Shown: positions 17,894 through 25,848 of the stretch, piece after piece
How positions within the stretch are numbered: position 1 is the stretch's first letter
Layout: each line of letters opens with the position of its first letter
Assembly (NCBI RefSeq): GCF_036226365.1
Contig: NZ_CP108462.1
Location: 6,976,501-7,040,500 of the forward strand
From: Streptomyces sp. NBC_01262
Lineage (GTDB): Bacteria; Actinomycetota; Actinomycetes; Streptomycetales; Streptomycetaceae
Length of the DNA: 64,000 nt
Direction: 5' to 3'
The notes under the pieces: generated by a model
Database searches by the model: none
Seen by the model: only the letters and a program-made list of their open reading frames with translations
Told to the model about the DNA's origin: nothing
Program-made: the position numbers and the translations under genes

Positions 17894-19476
17894 GGATCGC
17901 GATCATAGGCGCCGGCGTCGCCGGACTCGCCACTGCGAAGGTGCTGATCCAGGCCGGCCACGACGTGCGGGTGTTCGACAAGTCCCCGGACGTCGGCGGT
18001 GTGTGGAGCCGGACCCGGCGCTACCCGGGCGTGACCACGCAGAGCCCCAAGGCGCAGTACTCGCTCTCGGACTTCCCCATGCCCAAGAGCTATCCGGAAT
18101 GGCCCAGCGGCGCCCAGGTCCAGGCCTACCTCGCCGCGTACGCCGCCGAGTTCGGCCTCGAAGCCGCCCTGTGCCTGAGCACCGAGGTGACGGCGGCCCG
18201 CCCGGTCGGCGACGGCCGCTGGACGCTCACCACCCGCGACGCCGGGGGAGCGGAGTCCGTCGAGTCATTCGACCGGCTCGTCGTCGCGAACGGAGTGTTC
18301 TGCGAACCCCTGGTCCCGGCGTATCCGGGCCTGGAGGAGTTCACCGCTGCGGGCGGGGCGCTGCGCGCGGCCACGGACTTCCATGACGCCGAGGACGCCC
18401 GCGGCAAGCACGTCCTCGTCGTCGGGTACGGCAAGTCGGCCTGCGATGTCGCGGCGGCGATCAGCGGGGTCGCCGCCGGGACCGATGTGATCGCCCGTCA
18501 GCTGCTGTGGAAGGTGCCGCGCAAGATCGGCGGTTTCCTCAACTTCAAGCTGCTGCTGCTCACCCGGCTGGGCGAAGGCCTCTTCCGCTACCTGCGGCTG
18601 CGCGGCTTCGAGAAGTTCCTGCACGGCCCGGGCAACGGCCTGCGCCGCCGGATGATCAACTCCATCGGCTCGGTCTCGGTACGGCAGTTCGGCCTCGCGA
18701 AGCTCGATCTGGTTCCGGCCGGCCACATGGAGGACATCGTCCGCGGCGCCATCGGGCTGGCCAGCGAGGGCTTCTTCGAGGGCGTCGAGGACGGGAGCAT
18801 CACCGTCCACCGCGACCGGACCATCACACGGCTTCTCGCCGGACCCGACGGCCCCGCGGCCGAGCTCAGCGACGGCAGCACGCACCGCGCCGACCTGGTG
18901 CTCTGCGCCACCGGCTTCACCCAGGGCGTGCCCTTCCTGCCCGAGCAGACCCGGCAACGACTGCTCGACGAGCGTGGCAACTTCATGCTCTACCGGCAGA
19001 TCCTGCCCCTCGGCGTTCCCGGGCTCTACTTCAACGGCTACAACTCCTCGTTCTTCAGCCCGCTCAACGCCGAGATGGCGGCCCTGTGGATCGCGGCCGA
19101 CCTCGCGGAGGCGGTGGCGCTGCCCGATCCCGACGCCATGCTCCGGGCTGTCGTCGAGCAGCTGGCGTTCATGGACGAGGCCACGGACACGCATCACTGC
19201 CGTGGCACCAAGATCATCCCGTTCTCGATGCACAACGTGGACGAGGTGCTCGACGACCTCGATCTCAACATCAGCGCCACCGTCCGGGCCTCGCACTGGC
19301 TGGGCGCGGTCGATCCCGCCGCCTATCGGCGCGTGACCCCCTCGCTGCTGCGGCGGCTGACAGCGAGCGGGTCGCGCCCCGATGCCGGGCCTGGATCCGG
19401 GCCCGGGCCCGGATCCACTGACTTGATGCCGGTGGAGAGTGACGGTCAGTTGCCGTCGGCGGCCTTGAACATGTAG
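17890..19476 (+). CDS. Flavin-containing monooxygenase / Baeyer-Villiger-type enzyme
   Basis: 528 residues. FAD Rossmann motif G-A-G-V-A-G-L-A-T near the N-terminus and NADPH motif G-Y-G-K-S-A-C-D near residue 180. The FMO fingerprint region between them is degenerate: the expected F-x-G-x-x-x-H has no His (G-G-A-L-R-A-A-T-D-F-H-D), so it is an atypical FMO/BVMO. The last ~40 residues are Pro/Gly-rich and read through a 26-bp DNA palindrome, suggesting a recently extended tail. It lies with a cupin behind an IclR-type palindrome and may supply the oxygenation step missing from the mhp-type operon; that is inference. Confidence 0.8.
   Translation: MRIAIIGAGVAGLATAKVLIQAGHDVRVFDKSPDVGGVWSRTRRYPGVTTQSPKAQYSLSDFPMPKSYPEWPSGAQVQAYLAAYAAEFGLEAALCLSTEVTAARPVGDGRWTLTTRDAGGAESVESFDRLVVANGVFCEPLVPAYPGLEEFTAAGGALRAATDFHDAEDARGKHVLVVGYGKSACDVAAAISGVAAGTDVIARQLLWKVPRKIGGFLNFKLLLLTRLGEGLFRYLRLRGFEKFLHGPGNGLRRRMINSIGSVSVRQFGLAKLDLVPAGHMEDIVRGAIGLASEGFFEGVEDGSITVHRDRTITRLLAGPDGPAAELSDGSTHRADLVLCATGFTQGVPFLPEQTRQRLLDERGNFMLYRQILPLGVPGLYFNGYNSSFFSPLNAEMAALWIAADLAEAVALPDPDAMLRAVVEQLAFMDEATDTHHCRGTKIIPFSMHNVDEVLDDLDLNISATVRASHWLGAVDPAAYRRVTPSLLRRLTASGSRPDAGPGSGPGPGSTDLMPVESDGQLPSAALNM
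19392..19417. repeat. 26-bp perfect palindrome
   Basis: Arms TGGATCCGGGCCC and GGGCCCGGATCCA, with no spacer; as RNA this gives an 11-bp stem with a CCGG tetraloop. It lies inside the 3' end of the monooxygenase gene and just before the converging lipoprotein gene. No U tract is present on either side. It may act as a two-way transcription brake. Confidence 0.5.
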
Positions 19477-20132
19477 CCCTCGGCCTTCTCTCGGCTGACG
19501 TTCCAGTACGAGACCAGGGGATTGTCGTCGATGTTCAGGAAGGGCGCCTCGTCGGGCAGCGGGACCTCGATCGGCCCGCTGTCCGGATCGGCGTTGGAGA
19601 CGCGGCCCTGGAGGCTGACGGTCATCGTCTCCACGGCGTCGGTCGGCGCTCCGGTCCGGAAAAGGAGCATGCCCGCGTACGCCTTCTGGCCCGGCGCGAT
19701 CGCGGCATCCTTCATCTCGGACTCCATCGGGCCGATCGGACCCTCGTGGCCGCTGCCGAACCCGACGACCGGGTAGCGGTAGAGCGTGCACTCCTTGTCG
19801 CCGGTGTTGGTGGCCGTGAGGAGGAGATGCCGGACCGAGTCGTGTGCGTAGAGCGTCGTGGCGATCGAGATGTCCGCCTCGGTGCAGGCGGCGGTGGCAG
19901 CGGTAGTGGCGGCGGTGGCGCTCGCGCCGCTGCCGGCGCTGCCCGACCCGCCGGCCGTGCCGACGCCCCCGCCGCCGGGCTTGGTGGTGGCGGTCGCGCT
20001 CGGAGTGGCGGACGGGGTGGTGCCCGTACCGCTGTTCAAGTCGCCCGGCTCACAGGCCGTGGCGGCGAGGAGGGCGGCGAGGGCCGCGGCCCCCAGGGCG
20101 TAGGTCTTCCAGCTTTTGCGCGCAACGCGCAT
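19446..20132 (-). CDS. DUF4232-type lipoprotein
   Basis: 228 residues from ATG 20132. Signal peptide with positive start (M-R-V-A-R-K-S-W-K), hydrophobic core and lipobox L-L-A-A-T-A-C, giving a lipid-anchored Cys. A Thr/Ser/Gly-rich linker of ~55 residues leads to a beta-sandwich domain with C-T-E-A-D and the paired C-T-L-Y-R-Y-P-V-V-G-F, matching DUF4232 proteins common in streptomycetes. Role unknown; extracytoplasmic. Its 3' end overlaps the converging monooxygenase gene by 31 bp. Confidence 0.8.
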   Translation of the reverse strand: MRVARKSWKTYALGAAALAALLAATACEPGDLNSGTGTTPSATPSATATTKPGGGGVGTAGGSGSAGSGASATAATTAATAACTEADISIATTLYAHDSVRHLLLTATNTGDKECTLYRYPVVGFGSGHEGPIGPMESEMKDAAIAPGQKAYAGMLLFRTGAPTDAVETMTVSLQGRVSNADPDSGPIEVPLPDEAPFLNIDDNPLVSYWNVSREKAEGYMFKAADGN

Positions 20133-20245
20133 GGTGATCCCCCGTGTGTTTTCGGCTCGGGGGAAAGTCTGGCGTGCCGGCCGTTCCATGCCATCCCGCA
20201 CTGGGTGGACTTATGGACAAACCGACGCGGTACGCATCGGTAAAC

Positions 20246-20713
20246 CTACGCGGTACCCCCGGCGAGTTCGGCCAGCGTTGCGGCGATGCCCGGCAGGAGG
20301 TCGGCCGGGATGTGGTCGAGGACCCGGCGCCGGGCGCTGGCGAGGTGAGCGGGCTGAGCCGCGTGCATGGCCTGGAGCCCGGTATCGGTGAGGACGGCTT
20401 CGCTGCCGCGTGCGTCCAGGCTGTGGCGTTCCTTGCGCACCATGTCGTGGCGGGACAGGCCGTCGATGATGCGTGTGATGCGCGGCGGGGTGACGCCGGA
20501 GGCCGCCGCGAGCGCGGACATGCGCATGCGGTGGCCGGGCGCCTCGCTCAGCAGCAGCAGGACGGCGAACTCGGTCATGGTCACGCCGGTGCGGGCCATG
20601 TCCTGCTCCAGAGCGCGCGGCAGGGAGTGCACGAGGCGTCCCAGGCTCTTCCACAGCAGAAGCTCATCGGTGGTCAGCGGATCAGTGGCGGCGGTGGCGG
20701 CAGTGGGCTCCAT
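20246..20713 (-). CDS. MarR-family transcriptional regulator
   Basis: 155 residues. Helical dimerisation ends with a winged HTH (M-S-A-L-A-A-A-S-G-V-T-P-P-R-I-T-R-I-I-D-G-L) and wing (D-A-R-G-S-E-A-V-L-T-D-T-G). MarR proteins usually repress their own gene and a divergent operon in response to phenolic or oxidising ligands. It is divergent from a hydrolase/epimerase pair across a 72-bp gap filled by a perfect inverted repeat. Confidence 0.9.
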   Translation of the reverse strand: MEPTAATAATDPLTTDELLLWKSLGRLVHSLPRALEQDMARTGVTMTEFAVLLLLSEAPGHRMRMSALAAASGVTPPRITRIIDGLSRHDMVRKERHSLDARGSEAVLTDTGLQAMHAAQPAHLASARRRVLDHIPADLLPGIAATLAELAGGTA

Positions 20714-20731
20714 ACAGCCACTGTATTTGAC

Positions 20732-20765
20732 TAGTTAAGCAAGCAGTGTGATGCTTGCTTAACTA
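20732..20765. promoter_or_regulatory. MarR operator
   Basis: Perfect inverted repeat with 13-bp arms TAGTTAAGCAAGC and GCTTGCTTAACTA separated by 8 bp, strikingly AT-rich for this genome. It fills most of the gap between the divergent marR and hydrolase genes, so binding would block both promoters. Confidence 0.8.
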
Positions 20766-20785
20766 ATTAAGTATGAGGTGATCAC

Positions 20786-21655
20786 ATGTCCCCCCAGGCA
20801 CCCGCACCGGACGGATTCGAGCACGCCGTCGCCGATGTCGGCGGCGTCCGACTCCATTACGTGGCCGGCGGATCCGGCCCTGCCGTCGTCCTCGTGCACG
20901 GCTGGCCGTTCAGCTGGATCGAGTGGCGGGCGCTGATGCCCCTGCTCGCGGCGCGAGGCTTCACGGTCATCGCGCCCGACCTGCGAGGATCCGGTGACTC
21001 GCAGATCCCGGCCGGCCACTGGACCAAGCGCGAAGAGGCCGAGGACCTCCACCGCCTGCTGGGGCACCTGGGCCACGACCGGGCTTTCGTGGTCGGCACC
21101 GACGTCGGCACGATGACCGCTCACGCCTGGGCCCAGGCCCATCCCGACGACGTGGTCCGGCTGGTGCTCAGCGAGGCGTTCCTGCCCGGCTACGGCCTGG
21201 AGGAGCACATGAACCCCGCCACCGGCGGCTCGTGGCACTTCGGCTTCCACGCCCAGAGCGACCTTGCCGCCATGCTCACCGCCGGCAAGGAGGAGCAGTA
21301 CCTCACCGGCTTCTGGTCGATGATGACCGGCGGCGGTATCACCGACGCCGACCGCGCCGACCTCCTGCGCGCCCACACCCGCCCCGACGCGATGCGCGGC
21401 GGCTTCGAGCACTACGCCACCCTCGTCCAGGACGGGCAGGCGGCCCGCGCCGGCGACCGCCTGGCCATGCCCGTCCTCGTCCTGAACGGCGAGCACGGCC
21501 TGCCGCAGGACGTCCTGCTGGAGGGGGCCCGAGCGGCCGCCGCCGACGTGCGCTGCGACACCGTCCCCGGGGCCGCCCACACCTTCGCGGCCGACAACCC
21601 GGCCTGGACGGCCGACCGGCTCGCCCGGTACTTCACCACCACCCCCGCCGCCTGA
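20786..21655 (+). CDS. Alpha/beta hydrolase, epoxide-hydrolase type
   Basis: 289 residues from ATG 20786 (GAGGTGA upstream). H-G-W-P oxyanion motif at 39-42, nucleophile Asp106 in V-G-T-D-V-G-T, and C-terminal His in G-A-A-H-T-F. The Asp nucleophile marks the epoxide hydrolase/haloalkane dehalogenase branch. Regulated by the adjacent MarR; cotranscribed with the epimerase-like gene 62 bp downstream. Substrate unknown. Confidence 0.82.
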   Translation: MSPQAPAPDGFEHAVADVGGVRLHYVAGGSGPAVVLVHGWPFSWIEWRALMPLLAARGFTVIAPDLRGSGDSQIPAGHWTKREEAEDLHRLLGHLGHDRAFVVGTDVGTMTAHAWAQAHPDDVVRLVLSEAFLPGYGLEEHMNPATGGSWHFGFHAQSDLAAMLTAGKEEQYLTGFWSMMTGGGITDADRADLLRAHTRPDAMRGGFEHYATLVQDGQAARAGDRLAMPVLVLNGEHGLPQDVLLEGARAAAADVRCDTVPGAAHTFAADNPAWTADRLARYFTTTPAA

Positions 21656-21717
21656 ACCCCGCCGCCTGAACCCCGTCACCTGACGCGCGGCACGACACAG
21701 CACACGGAGCACTTCTC

Positions 21718-22623
21718 ATGCAGATCCTCGTCATCGGCGCCACCGGCTACGCAGGCCGCCGTGTCTCAGCAGCCCTGGCCCGCGCCGGGCACACCGTCCT
21801 GGGCCTGGCGCGCGACACCTCCGCCCCCGAGGCCCGCGCGCTCACCGCGGACGAAGTCACCGCCGTCGAGGGCGACTTCTCCAAGCCGGAGACCTGGCGC
21901 GACCACCTCGACGGCACCGACGCGGTCGTCCACCTACTGCTGGACATGACCAACCCCGTCGGCGGCGACCAGTCCCTGTTCGCCGAGCTGCTCGCTGCCC
22001 AGGAGCGGGACGGCCGCCGCCGCCACCTGGTCTTCACCACCGGCATCTCCTCGTACGGCCGCACCGGCCTGCCGCTCATGGACGAGAACACCCCCGGCGA
22101 CCCCGGGAGCCCCATCGGCTTCCGCTTCGCGCTGGAGAAGGAGCTGGCCGCCTCCGGCCTCGCCCACACCGTGGTCCGTCCCGGGTTCATGTACGGAGGC
22201 CCCGCGAGCACCTCCATGACCGGCCAGTGGTTCGCCGCCGCCGAGGCGGGCAGCCCCGTCTTCTACGGCGACACCGCCAAGCGCTGGAGCTGGGTCCACG
22301 TCGACGACCTCGCCGACGCCTACGTCCGCATCCTCGACAACCCCGCCGCCGTCGACGGGGAGACCTTCGTCATCGCCGACGACCAGCGGCTGGCCGCCCT
22401 GGACATGCAGCGCAGCGCCGTACGGGCCGCCGGCCACACCGGCGAGATAGCCCTGGAGAGCGCCGAGGCGGGCGGCATGATGCACATGGCCGCCGACCAG
22501 GACGAGTTGGTCACCAGCGCCAAGGCCCGCCGCCTCCTGGGCTGGACCCCCCGCCACACCTCCTTCACCGACGACCCCGCGCGCCACTACCGCGCCTGGA
22601 AGGCCGCCCGGCCCGCCGCATGA
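21718..22623 (+). CDS. NAD-dependent epimerase/dehydratase-family protein
   Basis: 301 residues. N-terminal Rossmann G-A-T-G-Y-A-G-R-R and extended-SDR fold. The usual Y-x-x-x-K is not evident: the T-T-G-I-S-S-Y-G-R region is followed by F-R-F-A-L-E-K. Atypical/NmrA-like SDRs of this kind often bind NAD(P) as sensors or reduce small carbonyls. Second gene of the MarR-controlled unit. Confidence 0.75.
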   Translation: MQILVIGATGYAGRRVSAALARAGHTVLGLARDTSAPEARALTADEVTAVEGDFSKPETWRDHLDGTDAVVHLLLDMTNPVGGDQSLFAELLAAQERDGRRRHLVFTTGISSYGRTGLPLMDENTPGDPGSPIGFRFALEKELAASGLAHTVVRPGFMYGGPASTSMTGQWFAAAEAGSPVFYGDTAKRWSWVHVDDLADAYVRILDNPAAVDGETFVIADDQRLAALDMQRSAVRAAGHTGEIALESAEAGGMMHMAADQDELVTSAKARRLLGWTPRHTSFTDDPARHYRAWKAARPAA

Positions 22624-22684
22624 CCCGCCGCCGGGGTGCGGGTGACGCGCTCAGCGCCCCGCACCCCGGTCCCCGCACCCCGGC

Positions 22685-22705
22685 CCCGTCTCCTCAGGAG
22701 ACGGG
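22685..22705. terminator. Hairpin between converging epimerase and MMPL genes
   Basis: CCCGTCTCC and GGAGACGGG form a perfect 9-bp stem around TCA; the loop is the stop codon of the minus-strand exporter gene. It sits about 60 bp after the plus-strand stop, so it can serve both directions. No T tract, as often seen in streptomycetes. Confidence 0.5.
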
Positions 22706-24901
22706 CTGGGGTTCCTTGCGGTCCGCAGGTGCCGCCTTGTGGAGGCCCGCGCCTTCGACGTCGAGGTCGGGCAGGATTCGGTCCAGCCAGGCCGGGAGCC
22801 ACCAGGCGCCGCGCCCGGCGAGGGCGAGTACGGCGGGTACGAGGGTCATGCGGACGGCGAAGGCGTCGATGGCCACGCCGACGGCCAGGGCGAACGCGAT
22901 GGGTTTGATGAGGGAGTCGTCGAGGGGGAAGAACCCCGCGAAGACGGTGAACATGATCAGTGCGGCCGCGGTGACGACCCGCACGCTGTGGCGCGCGCCG
23001 TCGACGACCGACTGCCGCGCCCGGCCGGTGCGGGCCCATTCCTCGCGCATGCCGGACACAAGGAACACCTCGTAGTCCATGGCCAGTCCGAACAGCACGC
23101 CGATCAGGATGATCGGCAGGAAGCTGACGACGGGGCCGCTGTGGGGCACACCGAGGACATCGGCGAGCCAGCCCCACTGGAAGAGGGCGACGACCAGACC
23201 GAGCGAGGCGCCCACCGACAGCAGGAAGCCGACGGCGGCCTTGACGGGGATGACCAGCGAGCGGAACACGATGGTCAGCAGGATCAGGCTGAGGCCGACG
23301 ACGATGGCGACGAAGGGGAGGAGGGAGTCGCTGAGCCGGTTGGAGACGTCGATGTTGACCGCGGTGGTGCCGGTGACCGCGATGGCGGCTCCGGTGGCCG
23401 TACGGATCCCGGCGCCCGACCGGCGGATGTCGCGGACGAGCCGGTCGGTCTGGACGCTGTCCGGGCCGGAGGTGGGGAGGACGGTGATGACGCTCTGCGC
23501 CGGGTCGCTGGTCGGCTGGGGCGCCAGGACGGCCTTGACGTTCCTGAGGGTCCGCAGCTTCTCGGCCACCTGAGCGCCGGCCCGTGAACTCGCGGAAGCC
23601 GTACCGCCCTTGGTCTCCGCCAGTACGAGGAGCGGGCCGTTGAAGCCGGGACCGAACTTCTCGCTGATCGTGTCGTACGCCTTGCGCTCGGTGGAGGCGT
23701 GCGGGGCCGAGCCGTTGTCGGGCAGAGCGAGGCGCAGGTCCGTGACGGGCAGGGCGAGGGTCACCAGGATGCCCGCGACGGCCAGTACCGTCAGCAGCGG
23801 CTTTGCGATGACCCACCTGGTCCAGCGGGCGCCCATGGTGGTGTGTCCGGAGGACCCCTCGGTGTCGGCGGCCCGCCGGGCGGCGCGGCTGCCGGGCTTG
23901 GGCGTGAGCCGGGAGCCGGCGAATCCGGCGATGGCGGGGACGAGGGTGACCGAGGCCAGTACGGCGACGAGTACCGCTCCGGCGGCCCCCAGGCCCATCG
24001 TGGTCAGGAACGGGATGCCGATGACGCTCAGGGCGGCCAGCGCGATGATCACCGTGGTGCCCGCGAAGACCACGGCGCTGCCGGCCGTGCCGGTGGCCAG
24101 CGCGATCGCATCCTTCGGGTCTGTTCCGCGGGCGAGCTGCTGGCGGTGGCGGGACAGGATGAACAGGACGTAGTCGATGCCGACGGCCAGGCCCAGCATG
24201 AGGGCGAGCGTCACGGCGGTGGAGGAGATGCTGACCGCGGGCGCGAGAGCGAGCAGCCCGGTGAGGCCGACCGCCACACTGATCAGCGCGGGCAGCAGCG
24301 CCATCCCGGCGGCGAGCATCGAGCCGAAGGTGACGACGAGCACGAGCAGCGCCACGGCCACGCCGATGATCTCCGACGGGCCGACATGGACGCCCTTGCC
24401 GCCGTAGACGGAACCGCCCACCGACGTCTTCAGTCCGTCCTTCTCCGCCGCCCGGGCGGCGGCCTCGATCGCCGCCACGGACGAGGTGCGGACCTGCGTG
24501 TTCTGTACGGAGTACTGGACCTGGACGATCGCCGTGGTCCGGTCGGCCGAGACGGCGCCGGAGGTGCCGGGGCCGACGACCTCGCCGACCTGGGGAGCCT
24601 TCCCGGCCTCCGCCACGGTCCGGGCGATGGCGGCGGTGTAGGCGGCTTCGGTGATCCGGTGGCCCTTGGGCGCGGTGAAGACGATCTGGGCGGTCGCGCC
24701 CGAGGCCTCCGGAAGGGTCTTGCCCAGGCTGTCCAGCGCGCGCTGCGACTCGGTGCCGGGAACGGAGAAGCGGTCGTCGAGCTTGCCGCTGAAGACGCTG
24801 ACGCACGTGATGAGCGCGGCCAGCACGAAGAGCCAGATGCCCAGGACCAGCTTGCGGTGCCGGTAGGCGCTGTGGCCCAGCCGATGGAGCAGGACGGCCA
24901 T
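22694..24901 (-). CDS. MMPL/RND-family transporter
   Basis: 735 residues. Typical MMPL layout: N-terminal TM helix (L-V-L-G-I-W-L-F-V-L-A-A-L-I), a ~150-residue extracytoplasmic loop, five TM helices including G-I-D-Y-V-L-F, a second loop after about residue 360, then a second helix set with G-L-A-M-D-Y-E-V-F. The Asp-Tyr pairs in those two helices carry protons. Such pumps export lipids or drugs. A TetR gene lies 147 bp upstream and a 24-bp palindrome precedes the start. Confidence 0.9.
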   Translation of the reverse strand: MAVLLHRLGHSAYRHRKLVLGIWLFVLAALITCVSVFSGKLDDRFSVPGTESQRALDSLGKTLPEASGATAQIVFTAPKGHRITEAAYTAAIARTVAEAGKAPQVGEVVGPGTSGAVSADRTTAIVQVQYSVQNTQVRTSSVAAIEAAARAAEKDGLKTSVGGSVYGGKGVHVGPSEIIGVAVALLVLVVTFGSMLAAGMALLPALISVAVGLTGLLALAPAVSISSTAVTLALMLGLAVGIDYVLFILSRHRQQLARGTDPKDAIALATGTAGSAVVFAGTTVIIALAALSVIGIPFLTTMGLGAAGAVLVAVLASVTLVPAIAGFAGSRLTPKPGSRAARRAADTEGSSGHTTMGARWTRWVIAKPLLTVLAVAGILVTLALPVTDLRLALPDNGSAPHASTERKAYDTISEKFGPGFNGPLLVLAETKGGTASASSRAGAQVAEKLRTLRNVKAVLAPQPTSDPAQSVITVLPTSGPDSVQTDRLVRDIRRSGAGIRTATGAAIAVTGTTAVNIDVSNRLSDSLLPFVAIVVGLSLILLTIVFRSLVIPVKAAVGFLLSVGASLGLVVALFQWGWLADVLGVPHSGPVVSFLPIILIGVLFGLAMDYEVFLVSGMREEWARTGRARQSVVDGARHSVRVVTAAALIMFTVFAGFFPLDDSLIKPIAFALAVGVAIDAFAVRMTLVPAVLALAGRGAWWLPAWLDRILPDLDVEGAGLHKAAPADRKEPQPVS

Positions 24902-24932
24902 GACGAACTCCCTGGAAGGATGGCGGGGTGCC

Positions 24933-24956
24933 CGACTTTATCACCTGCTCAAGTCG
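24933..24956. promoter_or_regulatory. TetR operator at the MMPL gene
   Basis: CGACTT, 12 bp, AAGTCG: an inverted repeat 32 bp upstream of the exporter start. The same arms and spacing occur at 25686-25709 ahead of the tetR gene, and a GTGA core appears in matching register on opposite strands. Confidence 0.7.
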
Positions 24957-24993
24957 ACCGATCGAGTCATCTGACTGTGATGTTCGTCCCTGA

Positions 24994-25030
24994 TAAAAAA
25001 GAGGCGGCCTTGTCGATGGACAAGGCCGCC
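24994..25030 (-). terminator. Rho-independent terminator of the tetR gene
   Basis: 12-bp perfect stem (GGCGGCCTTGTC / GACAAGGCCGCC) with a 4-base loop, followed on the minus strand by CTCTTTTTT. It begins 19 bp after the tetR stop and insulates the exporter from tetR read-through. Confidence 0.85.
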
Positions 25031-25048
25031 TGCGGGTTATGGGCTGAC

Positions 25049-25672
25049 TCAGCCCGCCGGTACGGACACCAGGTCCAGCCGGCCACCGGCCATGGCGACC
25101 ACGGCGGACACGAAGGCCTGGAGGCAGGCGTGTTCGGCCTTTTCGTCGGGGTGCGAGAGGTGCTGCATCGTGAGCCCGTCGAAGCCGGCGAGGAAGAATC
25201 GCGCGATCGTCTCCGCGGGCTGGGCGAGAGGCTGTCCGGTGCGCTCGGCCGCCTCGGTCACCAGCCTCGCCGTCACCTCGGTCACGCTCCGGTAGTGGCT
25301 TTCGAGGGCCTCGCCGAGGGCGGGGGTGCGGAGGGCGGACAGGGTCAGTTCCATGAGGAGCTGATAGCTGGCGGGCTGCTCGCGCACCGTCCGCCACAGG
25401 GCGGCGGCCAGTGTGCCGGCCGTCTCCTCGAATCCGGCGTCGGCCGGTGCGGCCCGCTCGACCTGTGCGATCAGATCCTGCGTGAGCTGCTCCATGACGG
25501 CGCGGTACAGCTCTTCCTTCGTACCGAAGGTGTAGTGCACCGTGGCCTGGGCCACTCCCAGCTCGGCGGCGATGGCACGGGTGCTTCCGGCCGCGACTCC
25601 TTCCCTCGCCATGAAGTCGATGGCCGCTTTGATCAGCTGGGGGCGGCGCTCGGCCGCGGGAACGTGAGCCAT
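25049..25672 (-). CDS. TetR-family transcriptional regulator
   Basis: 207 residues from ATG 25672 (M-A-H-V-P-A-A-E-R-R). HTH: T-R-A-I-A-A-E-L-G-V-A-Q-A-T-V-H-Y-T-F-G-T-K-E-E-L. Likely represses the MMPL exporter and itself through the paired 24-bp palindromes. The ligand is probably the pump's substrate. Confidence 0.92.
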   Translation of the reverse strand: MAHVPAAERRPQLIKAAIDFMAREGVAAGSTRAIAAELGVAQATVHYTFGTKEELYRAVMEQLTQDLIAQVERAAPADAGFEETAGTLAAALWRTVREQPASYQLLMELTLSALRTPALGEALESHYRSVTEVTARLVTEAAERTGQPLAQPAETIARFFLAGFDGLTMQHLSHPDEKAEHACLQAFVSAVVAMAGGRLDLVSVPAG

Positions 25673-25685
25673 GTCCGCATCATAC

Positions 25686-25709
25686 CGACTTAGTCTAGTG
25701 AGCAAGTCG
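25686..25709. promoter_or_regulatory. TetR operator at its own gene
   Basis: CGACTT, 12 bp, AAGTCG, 14 bp upstream of the tetR start codon. Same arms and spacing as the site before the MMPL gene. Confidence 0.7.
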
Positions 25710-25809
25710 CCCGACCGGCCGCTGAGGTCCGGTCTGTGGCCGCGCGGGTCAGTTCCCGGTGAACGGCGGGTGAATACGTTTTCTCCAAAGCCCGCGAAGC
25801 ACCCGTGAA

Positions 25810-25837
25810 GCGGGATGAACGAGGCGGGATGAACGAG
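25810..25837 (+). repeat. Tandem 14-bp repeat in the leader of the FMO operon
   Basis: GCGGGATGAACGAG occurs twice back to back, ending 11 bp before the GTG start, and so carries the ribosome site region (GAGGAGG at 25835-25841). Probably a slippage duplication that affects leader length. Confidence 0.55.
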
Positions 25838-25848
25838 GAGGCAGGCTC

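Noticed and set aside
21644-21675. Repeat of CCGCCGCCTGAACCCC after the hydrolase gene
   Set aside because: Short slippage duplication around the stop codon; no stem or regulatory feature.
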